Below are positions 18,296 through 27,750 of a DNA stretch of 64,000 bases, piece after piece (positions within the stretch are counted from its first letter, which is position 1; each line of letters begins with the position of its first letter). The DNA lies in contig NZ_JAOQJN010000001.1 of the NCBI RefSeq assembly GCF_025567085.1, forward strand, positions 62,001 through 126,000, in the 5' to 3' direction. Under the pieces are notes generated by a model. It was not told where the DNA came from and did no database searches. It worked only from the letters and a program-made list of their open reading frames with translations. The translations under genes and the position numbers were made by a program. This stretch comes from Bovifimicola ammoniilytica. Lineage in GTDB: Bacteria; Bacillota; Clostridia; Lachnospirales; Lachnospiraceae.

Positions 18296-21200
18296 ATGTA
18301 CAAGAAAGTATCTACGAATCTCAATTTTGTTGAGAGAGAAAAAGAAATTGGAAAATTCTGGAAAGACAATGACATTTTTAAGAAAAGTATGGAAAACCGT
18401 AAAGAGGGAGAGACATATACTTTCTATGACGGACCTCCAACAGCAAACGGTAAACCACATATCGGTCATGTTCTTACAAGAGTTATAAAGGATATGATTC
18501 CAAGATACAGAACAATGAAAGGTTATATGGTTCCAAGAAAAGCAGGCTGGGATACACATGGTCTCCCTGTAGAGCTTGAAGTAGAGAAATTATTAGGCTT
18601 AGATGGTAAGGAACAGATTGAAGAGTATGGTCTTGATCCATTTATTAAGAAATGTAAGGAAAGCGTATGGAAATACAAAGGAATGTGGGAAGATTTCTCA
18701 GGTACTGTTGGTTTCTGGGCTGATATGGATAATCCATATGTAACATATGATGACAATTTCATCGAATCTGAATGGTGGGCATTAAAACAGATTTGGGATA
18801 AGAAGTTATTATACAAAGGCTTTAAGATTGTACCTTATTGTCCTCGTTGTGGAACACCTTTATCAAGCCATGAGGTAGCACAGGGATATAAAGCAGTTAA
18901 AGAACGTTCAGCAGTAGTACGTTTTAAGGTTGTAGGTGAAGATGCATATTTCCTTGCATGGACAACAACTCCTTGGACATTGCCATCTAACGTTGCACTT
19001 TGTGTAAACCCTGATGAGACATATTGTAAAGTTAAAGCAGCAGACGGATATGTTTATTATATGGCAGAAGCTTTATTAGATAAAGTTTTAGGCGGTCTTG
19101 CTGAAAAGAAAGGTGTAGAGGGTAAGGATTACGAAGTTCTTGAAACATATAAAGGAAAAGACCTCGAATATAAAGAATACGAACCATTATATAAATGTGC
19201 AGGAGATGCAGCAAAGAAACAGAATAAGAAAGCTCATTTCGTAACATGCGACACTTATGTAACAATGTCAGATGGTACTGGTATCGTTCATATTGCACCT
19301 GCATTTGGTGAAGATGATGCTAAGGTAGGACGTAATTATGACTTACCATTTGTTCAGTTTGTAGATGGTAAAGGTGATTTGACAGAAGAAACTCCTTATG
19401 CCGGATTATTTGTTAAGAAAGCAGATCCAGAGGTATTAAAAGACCTTGATGCAGAGGGAAAATTATTTGATGCTCCAAAATTCGAACATGATTATCCGTT
19501 CTGCTGGAGATGTGATACCCCACTTATTTACTATGCAAGAGAATCATGGTTCATCAAGATGACAGCCGTTAAAGATGACCTTGTAAGAAATAATAACACA
19601 GTAAACTGGATTCCTGAATCTATCGGTAAAGGACGTTTTGGCGACTGGCTTGAGAATATCCAGGACTGGGGCGTTTCACGTAACAGATATTGGGGAACAC
19701 CACTTAACATCTGGGAATGTGAATGTGGATGCCAGCATGCTATTGGAAGTCGTGATGAGCTTGAGAAAATGAGTGGTAATCCTAAGGCTCAGACAGTTGA
19801 ACTTCACAGACCATACATTGATGAGATAACAATTAAGTGTCCAAAATGTGGTAAAGATATGCACAGAGTTCCTGAAGTTATTGACTGCTGGTTTGACTCA
19901 GGTGCAATGCCATTTGCACAACATCATTATCCATTTGAGAATAAAGATTTATTTGAGCAGCAGTTCCCAGCACAGTTTATTTCAGAGGCTGTTGACCAGA
20001 CAAGAGGCTGGTTCTATTCATTAATGGCAGAGTCAACATTATTATTTAACAAAGCACCATATGAAAATGTAATCGTTCTTGGACACGTACAGGACGAAAA
20101 TGGTCAGAAGATGTCTAAATCAAAGGGAAATGCAGTTGATCCATTTGATGCATTACAGACACATGGAGCAGATGCAATTCGTTGGTATTTCTATACAAAC
20201 AGTGCACCATGGCTTCCAAACAGATTCCATGATAAAGCCGTTACTGAGGGACAGCGTAAATTCATGGGTACACTTTGGAACACATATGCATTCTATGTAC
20301 TTTATGCAAATATTGATGAATTCAATCCAATGAATTACACACTTGATTATGATAAATTAAGTGTAATGGATAAATGGTTATTATCTAAGTTGAATTCAAC
20401 TGTTAAAGCAGTTGATGATAACCTTGATAAATATAGAATACCTGAAGCTGCAAGAGCATTAGATGAATTTGTAGATGAAATGAGTAACTGGTATGTAAGA
20501 CGTTCAAGAGAACGTTTCTGGGCAAAAGGAATGGAGCAGGATAAGATAAATGCTTATATGACACTTTACACAGCATTAGTAACAATCTGTAAAGCCGCTG
20601 CACCAATGATTCCATTTATGACAGAAGACATTTACCAGAACTTAGTAAGAAGTATTGATAAAGATGCTAAGGAAAGTATCCATCTTTGCGACTTCCCTGT
20701 AGTAAATGAGAAACATATCGATAAGAAGTTAGAAGAAGATATGGAAGATTTATTAGAGGTGGTTGTTATGGGACGTGCATGCAGAAATGCTTCTAATATT
20801 AAGAACAGACAGCCAATTGGCAAGATGTATGTTAAAGCTGACTTCAATTTATCAGAATTCTATACAGATATTATCGCTGATGAGCTTAACGTTAAAAATG
20901 TTGAATTTACAGATGATGTAAGAGCATTTTCTTCATACAGCTTTAAACCACAGCTTAAGACTGTCGGACCAAAATTCGGTAAACAGTTAGGAGAAATCAG
21001 ACAGGCACTTTCGGCATTAGACGGAAATGCAGCAATGGACGAAGTTAATGCAAATGGTTCGTTGAAACTTGATTTACCAAGTGGAGAAGTTGTTCTTGAA
21101 AAAGATGATTTACTTATCGACATCGCCCAGACTGAGGGTTATGTATCACAGAGCGACAACAAGATAACAGTTGTTCTTGATACAAATCTTACACCTGAAC

Positions 21201-21457
21201 TTCTTGAAGAGGGCTTTGTAAGAGAAATCATTAGTAAGATTCAGACAATGAGAAAAGAAGCCGGCTTTGAAGTTATGGATAAGATTACAATCTATGCTAA
21301 AGGCAATGATAAGGTTACAGACATAATGACAAAGAATAAAGATGGCATTATTTCAGAAGTTATGGCGACTGACTTAGTTATTGGTTCAGTTGAGGGCTAT
21401 GAGAAAGAATGGAACATCAATGGCGAAGACGTTGTAATGGGCGTTAAGAAAAATTAA
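18296..21457 (+). CDS. ileS: Isoleucyl-tRNA synthetase (long, type 2)
   Basis: The enzyme charges tRNA-Ile. At 1053 residues it is the long class: FYDGPPTANGKPHIGHVLTR holds the HIGH motif (residues 55-58), and KMSKSKGN is at about residues 605-612. The editing (CP1) domain contains the WTTTPWTLPSN motif, and metal-binding Cys pairs CPRCGTP and CPKCGKD are visible. The N-terminal wording (YDGPPTANGKPHIGH, GWDTHGLPVE) is that of eukaryote-like type 2 IleRS, which in other bacteria tolerates mupirocin. The AAAGGAA ribosome site is 8 bases upstream. Expression should follow tRNA-Ile charging through the T-box. Confidence 0.97.
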   Translation: MYKKVSTNLNFVEREKEIGKFWKDNDIFKKSMENRKEGETYTFYDGPPTANGKPHIGHVLTRVIKDMIPRYRTMKGYMVPRKAGWDTHGLPVELEVEKLLGLDGKEQIEEYGLDPFIKKCKESVWKYKGMWEDFSGTVGFWADMDNPYVTYDDNFIESEWWALKQIWDKKLLYKGFKIVPYCPRCGTPLSSHEVAQGYKAVKERSAVVRFKVVGEDAYFLAWTTTPWTLPSNVALCVNPDETYCKVKAADGYVYYMAEALLDKVLGGLAEKKGVEGKDYEVLETYKGKDLEYKEYEPLYKCAGDAAKKQNKKAHFVTCDTYVTMSDGTGIVHIAPAFGEDDAKVGRNYDLPFVQFVDGKGDLTEETPYAGLFVKKADPEVLKDLDAEGKLFDAPKFEHDYPFCWRCDTPLIYYARESWFIKMTAVKDDLVRNNNTVNWIPESIGKGRFGDWLENIQDWGVSRNRYWGTPLNIWECECGCQHAIGSRDELEKMSGNPKAQTVELHRPYIDEITIKCPKCGKDMHRVPEVIDCWFDSGAMPFAQHHYPFENKDLFEQQFPAQFISEAVDQTRGWFYSLMAESTLLFNKAPYENVIVLGHVQDENGQKMSKSKGNAVDPFDALQTHGADAIRWYFYTNSAPWLPNRFHDKAVTEGQRKFMGTLWNTYAFYVLYANIDEFNPMNYTLDYDKLSVMDKWLLSKLNSTVKAVDDNLDKYRIPEAARALDEFVDEMSNWYVRRSRERFWAKGMEQDKINAYMTLYTALVTICKAAAPMIPFMTEDIYQNLVRSIDKDAKESIHLCDFPVVNEKHIDKKLEEDMEDLLEVVVMGRACRNASNIKNRQPIGKMYVKADFNLSEFYTDIIADELNVKNVEFTDDVRAFSSYSFKPQLKTVGPKFGKQLGEIRQALSALDGNAAMDEVNANGSLKLDLPSGEVVLEKDDLLIDIAQTEGYVSQSDNKITVVLDTNLTPELLEEGFVREIISKIQTMRKEAGFEVMDKITIYAKGNDKVTDIMTKNKDGIISEVMATDLVIGSVEGYEKEWNINGEDVVMGVKKN

Positions 21458-21471
21458 TTATAAAAACATTA

Positions 21472-21501
21472 TGATGCCGGGGCTTTTGTCCCCGACATCA
21501 T
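21472..21501 (+). terminator. Hairpin after ileS
   Basis: TGATGCCGGGG pairs with CCCCGACATCA around a TTTTG loop; the following T run is weak (TTTCG). It may act together with the stronger terminator at 21549. Confidence 0.55.
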
Positions 21502-21548
21502 TTCGTTGAGTTTCGTTGATTTATCATTGAATTATAATTAAGTTAAAT

Positions 21549-21592
21549 AAAAACTGCTGTGTGGCAAAATTCTTGCACATAGCAGTTTTTTT
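21549..21592 (+). terminator. Rho-independent terminator
   Basis: AAAAACTGCTGTGTG pairs with CACATAGCAGTTTTT (one mismatch), followed by TTTTTTT. Confidence 0.9.
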
Positions 21593-21726
21593 CGTTATTA
21601 TATACTTAATAATATTATTTATCCTGAACGTTATTATTTATTTAAACAGCATTTTAAGGAAGACTTCTGAATGAAATTATTAATAGCGAAGAATAATGAG
21701 AAAGGCGTTTAGAAAGGAGGAATTAG

Positions 21727-22032
21727 ATGAAGATAGAGTATTATTTATTACCGGAAGCTGATTATAAAGGACAATATGACAGAAAAGAGGGACACTTTAT
21801 AATTAAGACAGGGACTATCGCAGATATGATACACGATAGTAAAATGCTTTGGGACCTCGATTTTGATAAATGTATTCCGGATTATGAGAGATTGAACGAC
21901 ATATTGAGAGAGGGATATTTTCAAAGATTAGCTGAATGGGAACCAATGGAGATTGATAGGGAAGAATATAATGCAATTGTTAAAATGTTATTGGATATAC
22001 AGATGGACAGACCATATAGAGTTGAAATGTGA
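21727..22032 (+). CDS. Small unknown acidic protein
   Basis: I do not recognise this 101-residue protein. It has an excellent ribosome site (AAAGGAGG, 8 bases upstream), no signal peptide and no membrane segment. It is rich in Asp, Glu, Tyr and Trp, with a helical C-terminal half. Neighbours give no clue: ileS ends in a terminator upstream and a non-coding stretch follows. Confidence 0.7.
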   Translation: MKIEYYLLPEADYKGQYDRKEGHFIIKTGTIADMIHDSKMLWDLDFDKCIPDYERLNDILREGYFQRLAEWEPMEIDREEYNAIVKMLLDIQMDRPYRVEM

Positions 22033-22464
22033 AGTTAAAAGTGTGGATTAAGTTGAAATTGATATTGAGTTCTGGGAAGAATGGATAATTAATCTATGTT
22101 AAAAGGGAAAAATGTATATTATATGTATTAAAAAGGTGTATTTACGGGATGGGTAAATAAATTACATTTAATTGGAAAAGAATGGTTTATAATGCGATAA
22201 AGCTTTGTTAAAGCAATATTAAAAAAAGAAATTTTATTTGTAGATACAAAACAATTGTATGAGCAATAATGCTTGTATGTTGATAATAGTTATGATATAT
22301 TGTATATATGTAGTGACAAAATAGTTTAAAAATTGTGCATAATTTACAATTTTAGACAGCTCTATTTGAGGTGAGCGAGGCAAATAGGGTAGAGAGGTAA
22401 ATGGGAAGTATTGTAGCATATGAATTACCATTTATATAGGTAATCGCTCAGAAAAGAGGTTTAT
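22033..22464. other. AT-rich intergenic stretch without a clear gene
   Basis: About 430 bases hold no convincing gene. Visible items are an inverted repeat AAAATTGT/ACAATTTT (near 22328-22352), a hairpin CTATTTG/CAAATAG around 22362-22387, and a 12-codon open frame (ATG at about 22400, after GAGAGG) that ends just before the cysteine peptidase gene and could be a leader peptide; all are weak. Confidence 0.4.
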
Positions 22465-23577
22465 ATGAATAAAAAAATTAAGAGAGTAGTAAGTAGTGTT
22501 TTAGTTGTTAGTGTAGTGTTTTTACTTTTGTTTGGGGAAGCAGCTTATGTTCAGGCAACAGAGGTAAATGAGGAAGCTTATACGATAGAAGATGAAATTG
22601 GGGATGTGGTTGAAGAGTTTTATGATGATTTGGAATGGAAAATATCAAATATAACACCGATTTATAATAATATTGGGGAAATTATACAATATGCTATTAA
22701 CATATCAGCAAATGATATAAATTATGGATATTTTATATATGATATTTCAAATCAGAAATTGATAAAATTTATGGTAGAACGTTATCATGGAGGCTTTGTA
22801 GAAACATATTTTCCAGAAGAGAATTTAGAAAATAAGAAAGTTATATTTAAGGATGAATTTACATATGACTTGGTTGATTATGAAAATTCTACAGATGAAG
22901 TTGGTGCGTTTTATGATAAATCAATAAATAAAACAAATGAATTATTTAGTATTTTTTTAGATAATTATCAATACATATTAAATGATTATAAATTAGCATT
23001 ATCAAGATATATACCTAGAGTATACAAATTTGGTCAGGATTATTGTGATGAAATAAATAAAGAATATTGTTGTGCGGCTGTTGCTATACTAAATGTATTA
23101 GCACATTATAATTGTTTTAAGACATGGGATAAAGATTCTATATTGTGGGCATATTATACAATTTATTCAATGGGAGGTGTAAAAAAATATGGGCAAGAAT
23201 ATGTAATGAATCAAAATAATATAGGATATGTTGTAAGTACATTTGCTAAATGGTATGGAAAAATTAATAATATGCCATATTCTGCACAGAATAATCCATC
23301 AAGTGCATTTTTTGTAGATGCAGTAAATAATAAATATCCATCTATATTGGGAATATCTACAAAATGTTATAGTGATGATAATAAAAGATGGGAAATTTGT
23401 GGACATGCAGTAACAGTATATGGATATTTGCGGTTTAAGTCAAAAAAGAATAATTCTTCGAAATATTTCCTATGTGTTGCTAATAGTTGGGATACAGGTG
23501 TAATTGAATATATAGCATATGATGATATAAGACTTCATTCGTCTTATGGAATAAAATTTATGCATGTTTATAAATAA
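22465..23577 (+). CDS. Secreted papain-like (C39/C10-like) cysteine peptidase
   Basis: The 370-residue protein has a clear signal peptide (MNKKIKR then a hydrophobic core, cleavage near VQA-TE at about residue 32). A 150-residue, acidic propeptide-like part precedes a catalytic domain with all papain-fold landmarks: the nucleophile region DEINKEYCCAAVAILNVL, the histidine in ICGHAVTVYGY and the asparagine in VANSWDTG. Function as a secreted protease is inferred from this triad; the target is unknown. Spacing suggests co-transcription with the membrane protein that follows 23 bases later. Base composition is even more AT-rich than its neighbours. Confidence 0.75.
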   Translation: MNKKIKRVVSSVLVVSVVFLLLFGEAAYVQATEVNEEAYTIEDEIGDVVEEFYDDLEWKISNITPIYNNIGEIIQYAINISANDINYGYFIYDISNQKLIKFMVERYHGGFVETYFPEENLENKKVIFKDEFTYDLVDYENSTDEVGAFYDKSINKTNELFSIFLDNYQYILNDYKLALSRYIPRVYKFGQDYCDEINKEYCCAAVAILNVLAHYNCFKTWDKDSILWAYYTIYSMGGVKKYGQEYVMNQNNIGYVVSTFAKWYGKINNMPYSAQNNPSSAFFVDAVNNKYPSILGISTKCYSDDNKRWEICGHAVTVYGYLRFKSKKNNSSKYFLCVANSWDTGVIEYIAYDDIRLHSSYGIKFMHVYK

Positions 23578-23600
23578 TTATTTATTAACGGAGGTGCGGT

Positions 23601-24347
23601 ATGAGAATTAAGTTAAAAGAATATAAAGAACTTATATGCGTGATAGGTGTCGTAATCTTAGTGGCAGCCATTATTTTCGTGAGAAAATATAATGGTAATA
23701 AGACGGATAAAGTGGAAGATATACATATAGATGTTGATACCGGGGATATACAATATGCAACAGTATCAGGCAGAGGACACAAATATACAATTTATAATAA
23801 AGAAACAATACAAGAGATAATAGACAAAATTAATGCTGAAACTATAGTAAAGAATGGTAAGAAACATCAATTTTCAACAAGTGACTATGGAATAGGCATT
23901 TATACTGCCGGTGGTGAACATATTGGGCTGGTTATAGGAAGAGAATCGGCAGGATATAATGGCAGGAAATATTATTTTCAAGATGAGGGAAAACTACAAG
24001 ATGAAATAAGGGATATGCTAAAGTATTGCGGAAAAGCTTTGCCAATAATAAAAGCAGATGAAGATGTTGAATTCAGTGCAAAAGGAATAGAATTTACACA
24101 AAACGAAGCAATTGGTGAATATAATACATTATTAACGGCGAAACCTATAGAAAAGGAACAGTTTAAAGATAGTGAGCAGTATTATTGTATAAAAACTGCA
24201 TATTCCCAGGAAATATATGTCTATTATGTTGAAAATGAGATATACATAAAATATACAGATTATCATGCCGGAGTGTCAGATGTCGATGAAAATGGAAATG
24301 AGGTACCGATTGTAAAGCAGTGGTATTATGTGATTGATAAGATATAA
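23601..24347 (+). CDS. Membrane-anchored extracytoplasmic protein of unknown function
   Basis: The 248-residue protein has one membrane segment (about residues 10-27) and a soluble outer part with strand-rich pattern. I recognise no domain. It lies 23 bases after the cysteine peptidase with its own GGAGGTG site, so the two probably form an operon; a partner or inhibitor role is possible but is only a guess. Confidence 0.65.
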   Translation: MRIKLKEYKELICVIGVVILVAAIIFVRKYNGNKTDKVEDIHIDVDTGDIQYATVSGRGHKYTIYNKETIQEIIDKINAETIVKNGKKHQFSTSDYGIGIYTAGGEHIGLVIGRESAGYNGRKYYFQDEGKLQDEIRDMLKYCGKALPIIKADEDVEFSAKGIEFTQNEAIGEYNTLLTAKPIEKEQFKDSEQYYCIKTAYSQEIYVYYVENEIYIKYTDYHAGVSDVDENGNEVPIVKQWYYVIDKI

Positions 24348-24580
24348 CAATAAACATTTACTTTAAAATCATCTTAAATATATGTTTTTGGAAAATCAAA
24401 TATCAGTGAAAAACTGACCAATTGTATAATTTATCTCCTAATATGATTGAAAATAATAAAAAATCACGATATAATATACCTTATATTGGGAATTAGCAAA
24501 ATATTATGTATTAAGAGAAGGATTTTGCGAATTATATATTACAGTTGCAACAAGGAGTGGTTGCAGAATGGAGGATTATA

Positions 24581-27034
24581 ATGGATACTTTTTCCAAAGC
24601 AGAATTCAAAAAAGAAGTAAATGATTATGTGAAGATTACTTCACGTAAGACATTAGATGAAGCATCACAGTTAGAGAAATATCAGGGTGTTGCTTATGCA
24701 CTGAAAGATTTTATCATTGACCAATGGATTGCAACTCATAAAGAATATGAGAAACAGGACGCTAAGACAGTATACTATTTGTCAATGGAATTTCTTATGG
24801 GTAGAGCATTAGGAAATATTATTATAAATCTTGCAGCAAGAAAAGAGATTAAAGAAGCTATTGAAGAATTAGGACTTGACTTAAATGCTATTGAAGATCA
24901 GGAACCTGATGCAGCACTTGGTAATGGTGGTCTGGGACGACTTGCAGCATGCTTTTTGGATTCGCTTGCAACTTTAGGCTATCCTGCATATGGTTGCGGA
25001 ATTAGATATAAGTACGGAATGTTTGAACAGAAGATAGAGGATGGTTATCAGGTTGAGGTGCCTGACAATTGGTTAAAGAATGGTAATCCATTTGAAGTAA
25101 GACGTGAAGAATATGCCTGTGAAGTTAAATTTGGTGGATATATCAGAGTAGAACGTGGAGAAGATGGAAGAGAGCATTTCATTCAGGAGAATTATAGCTC
25201 TGTAAAGGCTATTCCATATGATTTACCAATCGTAGGATATGGCAATAACGTGGTAAATACACTTAGAATCTGGGATGCTGAACCAATGCAGCATTTTATG
25301 CTTGATTCATTTAACAAAGGTGATTATCAGAAAGCAACAGAGCAGGAAACTCTTGCTAAAAACATTGTTGAAGTATTATATCCTTGTGATGACCATTATG
25401 CAGGTAAGGAATTAAGACTTAAACAGCAGTATTTCTTCGTATCAGCAAGTGTACAGACAGCTATTAAGAAATATATGGATAATCATGATGATGTCAAGAA
25501 GTTATATGAGAAAGTTGTATTCCAGATGAATGATACTCATCCAACTATAGCAGTTGCGGAGATAATGAGATTATTAATGGACGAATACGAACTTAACTGG
25601 GATGAGGCATGGGACGTAACAACTAAATGTTGTGCATACACAAACCACACAATTATGAGTGAAGCACTTGAGAAATGGCCTATAGAATTATTCTCAAGAT
25701 TATTACCAAGATGTTATCAGATTGTTGAAGAGATTAACAGAAGATTTGTACTTGAGATTCAGAATAAATATCCTGGTAATCAGGAGAAGATTGCTAAGAT
25801 GGCAATTATATATGACGGACAGGTTAAGATGGCTAATCTTGCAATCTGTGCAGGATTTTCTGTAAATGGTGTTGCAAAACTCCATACAGAGATACTTGAG
25901 AAACAGGAATTAAAAGATTTCTATGAAATGATGCCACAGAAATTCAATAATAAGACAAATGGTATCACACAGAGAAGATTCTTATTACATGCTAATCCAT
26001 TATTAGCTGACTGGGTAACAAGTAAGATAGGTGATGACTGGGTAACAAATCTTGCACATATTAAGAATTTAGAGATATATGCAGATGATAAGAAGTGCCA
26101 GAAAGAATTTATGAATATCAAATACCAGAATAAGGTAAGACTTGCAAAATATATTAAAGAGCACAATGGAATAGATGTAGATCCACGTTCGATATTTGAT
26201 GTTCAGGTTAAACGTTTACATGAATATAAACGTCAGCTTCTCAACATTCTTCATGTAATGTATTTATACAATGAGATTAAAGAACATCCTGATATGAAAT
26301 TTTATCCAAGAACATTTATATTTGGTGCAAAAGCAGCAGCAGGTTACAGAATTGCGAAACTTACAATTAAGCTTATTAACAGCGTAGCAGATGTAATTAA
26401 TAATGATAAATCAATTGATGGTAAAATCAAGGTTGTATTTATAGAGAATTACAGAGTATCAAATGCTGAGATTATATTTGCGGCAGCAGATGTAAGTGAA
26501 CAGATTTCAACAGCAAGTAAGGAAGCATCAGGAACAGGTAATATGAAATTTATGTTAAATGGTGCGCTTACACTTGGTACAATGGATGGTGCAAACGTAG
26601 AAATCGTAGAAGAAGTTGGCAAGGAAAATGCATTTATCTTCGGTATGAGTTCTGATGAAGTTATCAATTACGAGAACAATGGCGGATACAATCCAATGGA
26701 TATCTTTAATAACGATATGGACATCAGAAAAGTGCTTATGCAGTTAATCAATGGTTTCTATTCACCACAGGATCCTGACAGATTCAGACCTATTTATGAT
26801 TCATTATTAAATACTAATTACACAGACAGAGCAGACAGATACTTTATTCTTAAAGATTTCAAGTCATATGATGAAGCACAGAAGAAAGTAGAAGCAGCTT
26901 ACAGAGATGAAGCAGGCTGGGCTAAGTCAGCAATTATCAATGTAAGTAATGTTGGTAAATTCTCATCAGACAGAACAATTGAGGAATATGTTCAGGATAT
27001 CTGGAAACTTGATAAAGTAAAAGTTGAGGTTTAG
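24581..27034 (+). CDS. glgP: Glycogen/alpha-glucan phosphorylase
   Basis: The enzyme releases glucose-1-phosphate from glycogen. At 817 residues it has the family length; motifs include ALGNGGLGRLAACFLDS, DTHPTIAVAE, RRFLLHANPLL, and the PLP-lysine region EASGTGNMKFMLNGALTLGT with DGANVEI. The ATG at 24581 follows GGAGG by 5 bases; the open frame from 24545 lies before it. It stands alone, with a terminator behind it; glgC and glgD are 22 kb away. Confidence 0.96.
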   Translation: MDTFSKAEFKKEVNDYVKITSRKTLDEASQLEKYQGVAYALKDFIIDQWIATHKEYEKQDAKTVYYLSMEFLMGRALGNIIINLAARKEIKEAIEELGLDLNAIEDQEPDAALGNGGLGRLAACFLDSLATLGYPAYGCGIRYKYGMFEQKIEDGYQVEVPDNWLKNGNPFEVRREEYACEVKFGGYIRVERGEDGREHFIQENYSSVKAIPYDLPIVGYGNNVVNTLRIWDAEPMQHFMLDSFNKGDYQKATEQETLAKNIVEVLYPCDDHYAGKELRLKQQYFFVSASVQTAIKKYMDNHDDVKKLYEKVVFQMNDTHPTIAVAEIMRLLMDEYELNWDEAWDVTTKCCAYTNHTIMSEALEKWPIELFSRLLPRCYQIVEEINRRFVLEIQNKYPGNQEKIAKMAIIYDGQVKMANLAICAGFSVNGVAKLHTEILEKQELKDFYEMMPQKFNNKTNGITQRRFLLHANPLLADWVTSKIGDDWVTNLAHIKNLEIYADDKKCQKEFMNIKYQNKVRLAKYIKEHNGIDVDPRSIFDVQVKRLHEYKRQLLNILHVMYLYNEIKEHPDMKFYPRTFIFGAKAAAGYRIAKLTIKLINSVADVINNDKSIDGKIKVVFIENYRVSNAEIIFAAADVSEQISTASKEASGTGNMKFMLNGALTLGTMDGANVEIVEEVGKENAFIFGMSSDEVINYENNGGYNPMDIFNNDMDIRKVLMQLINGFYSPQDPDRFRPIYDSLLNTNYTDRADRYFILKDFKSYDEAQKKVEAAYRDEAGWAKSAIINVSNVGKFSSDRTIEEYVQDIWKLDKVKVEV

Positions 27035-27116
27035 TTGTAAGAAATATATAATGTTATTTTTAAGACAATTTAAAATATATGACTTAAGATTTTTAGGTAT
27101 ATCGTCATAAATATAT

Positions 27117-27168
27117 AAAATGAGCTATACACAATTCAATTAATGAAAAGTATATGGCTCATTTTTTA
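27117..27168 (+). terminator. Rho-independent terminator of glgP
   Basis: AAAATGAGCTATA pairs with TATATGGCTCATTTT (one bulge), followed by TTTT. Its T tract is also the first bases of the family 1 repeat. Confidence 0.85.
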
Positions 27169-27265
27169 CTTACTAGGAAATTTCGTTGAAATTGTCTTAG
27201 TAAGCAAAAACGCTCCGCAAGGAGCGCACTGCGCGGAACAGAAAATGTTGCTATCGCAACCTGCA
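27166..27265. repeat. Dispersed palindromic repeat, family 1, copy B
   Basis: This copy shares with 11757-11886 the hairpin TTACTTACTAGGA/TCTTAGTAAG, CGCTCCGC, GCGCACTGCG and GTTGCTATCGCAAC in the same order. It stops abruptly at 27265, where the sequence turns into a truncated gene of different base composition. Confidence 0.85.
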
Positions 27266-27562
27266 ATCAAAAATATTACTATGAGAGAAGCTATCGTTAA
27301 CTGTAATTTTGATGAAGATTTCTTTGAAGGAATTGATCATCCGGAGGGATATATTCAGGATGCCTGGTTTCTATACAACATGAGAAAAGGTTTTGAGCTC
27401 TTTAATGAGATGCTGGGAATTCTCGGGGACGAAAAAGAAGAGTTTGTCCTGATTATAAGCGGAAAAAAGAAGATTGATGACGAGAACTATGGTTACAGTG
27501 AGGAATACGAGGACGATGATGTGGGTTTCATCGCTGATGATGAGGACAACGAACCCGTATAA
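27266..27562 (+). pseudogene. 5'-truncated gene of unknown, probably foreign, origin
   Basis: From about 27270 the frame gives KNITMREAIVNCNFDEDFFEG and then a globular, acidic protein end (about 97 residues) with a tail rich in Asp, Glu and Tyr. The open frame runs left through the repeat to 27143, but that part is repeat sequence and not protein. The codons are richer in C and G than in the flanking genes. I read it as the 3' end of a gene whose start was lost at the repeat border. An internal ATG at 27282 could still give a short protein. Family not recognised. Confidence 0.55.
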
Positions 27563-27660
27563 CAAAGAACAGGCATAATGCCTGGGGTAGTCTTCGGATT
27601 GCCTTTACATAGTCTCCACTTTCGAAAAATAAAATATTTTGTGTTTTTGAAATCAACCTC

Positions 27661-27689
27661 TTGCATATACTATTAGTAGACAGTATAAT
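27661..27689 (+). promoter_or_regulatory. Promoter of the AAA ATPase gene
   Basis: TTGCAT (27661-27666), 17-base spacer, TATAAT (27684-27689). A start near 27696 means translation must begin at 27712 or later. Confidence 0.7.
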
Positions 27690-27750
27690 AAGTACATCGA
27701 AGCAGTTTCAAGAAATGAAAAATCTTCGAATTTTGAAAGCGAGTGACGAT

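Noticed and set aside
27143..27281. N-terminal extension of the truncated gene
   Set aside because: These bases belong to the glgP terminator and the family 1 repeat, so the reading frame there is accidental.
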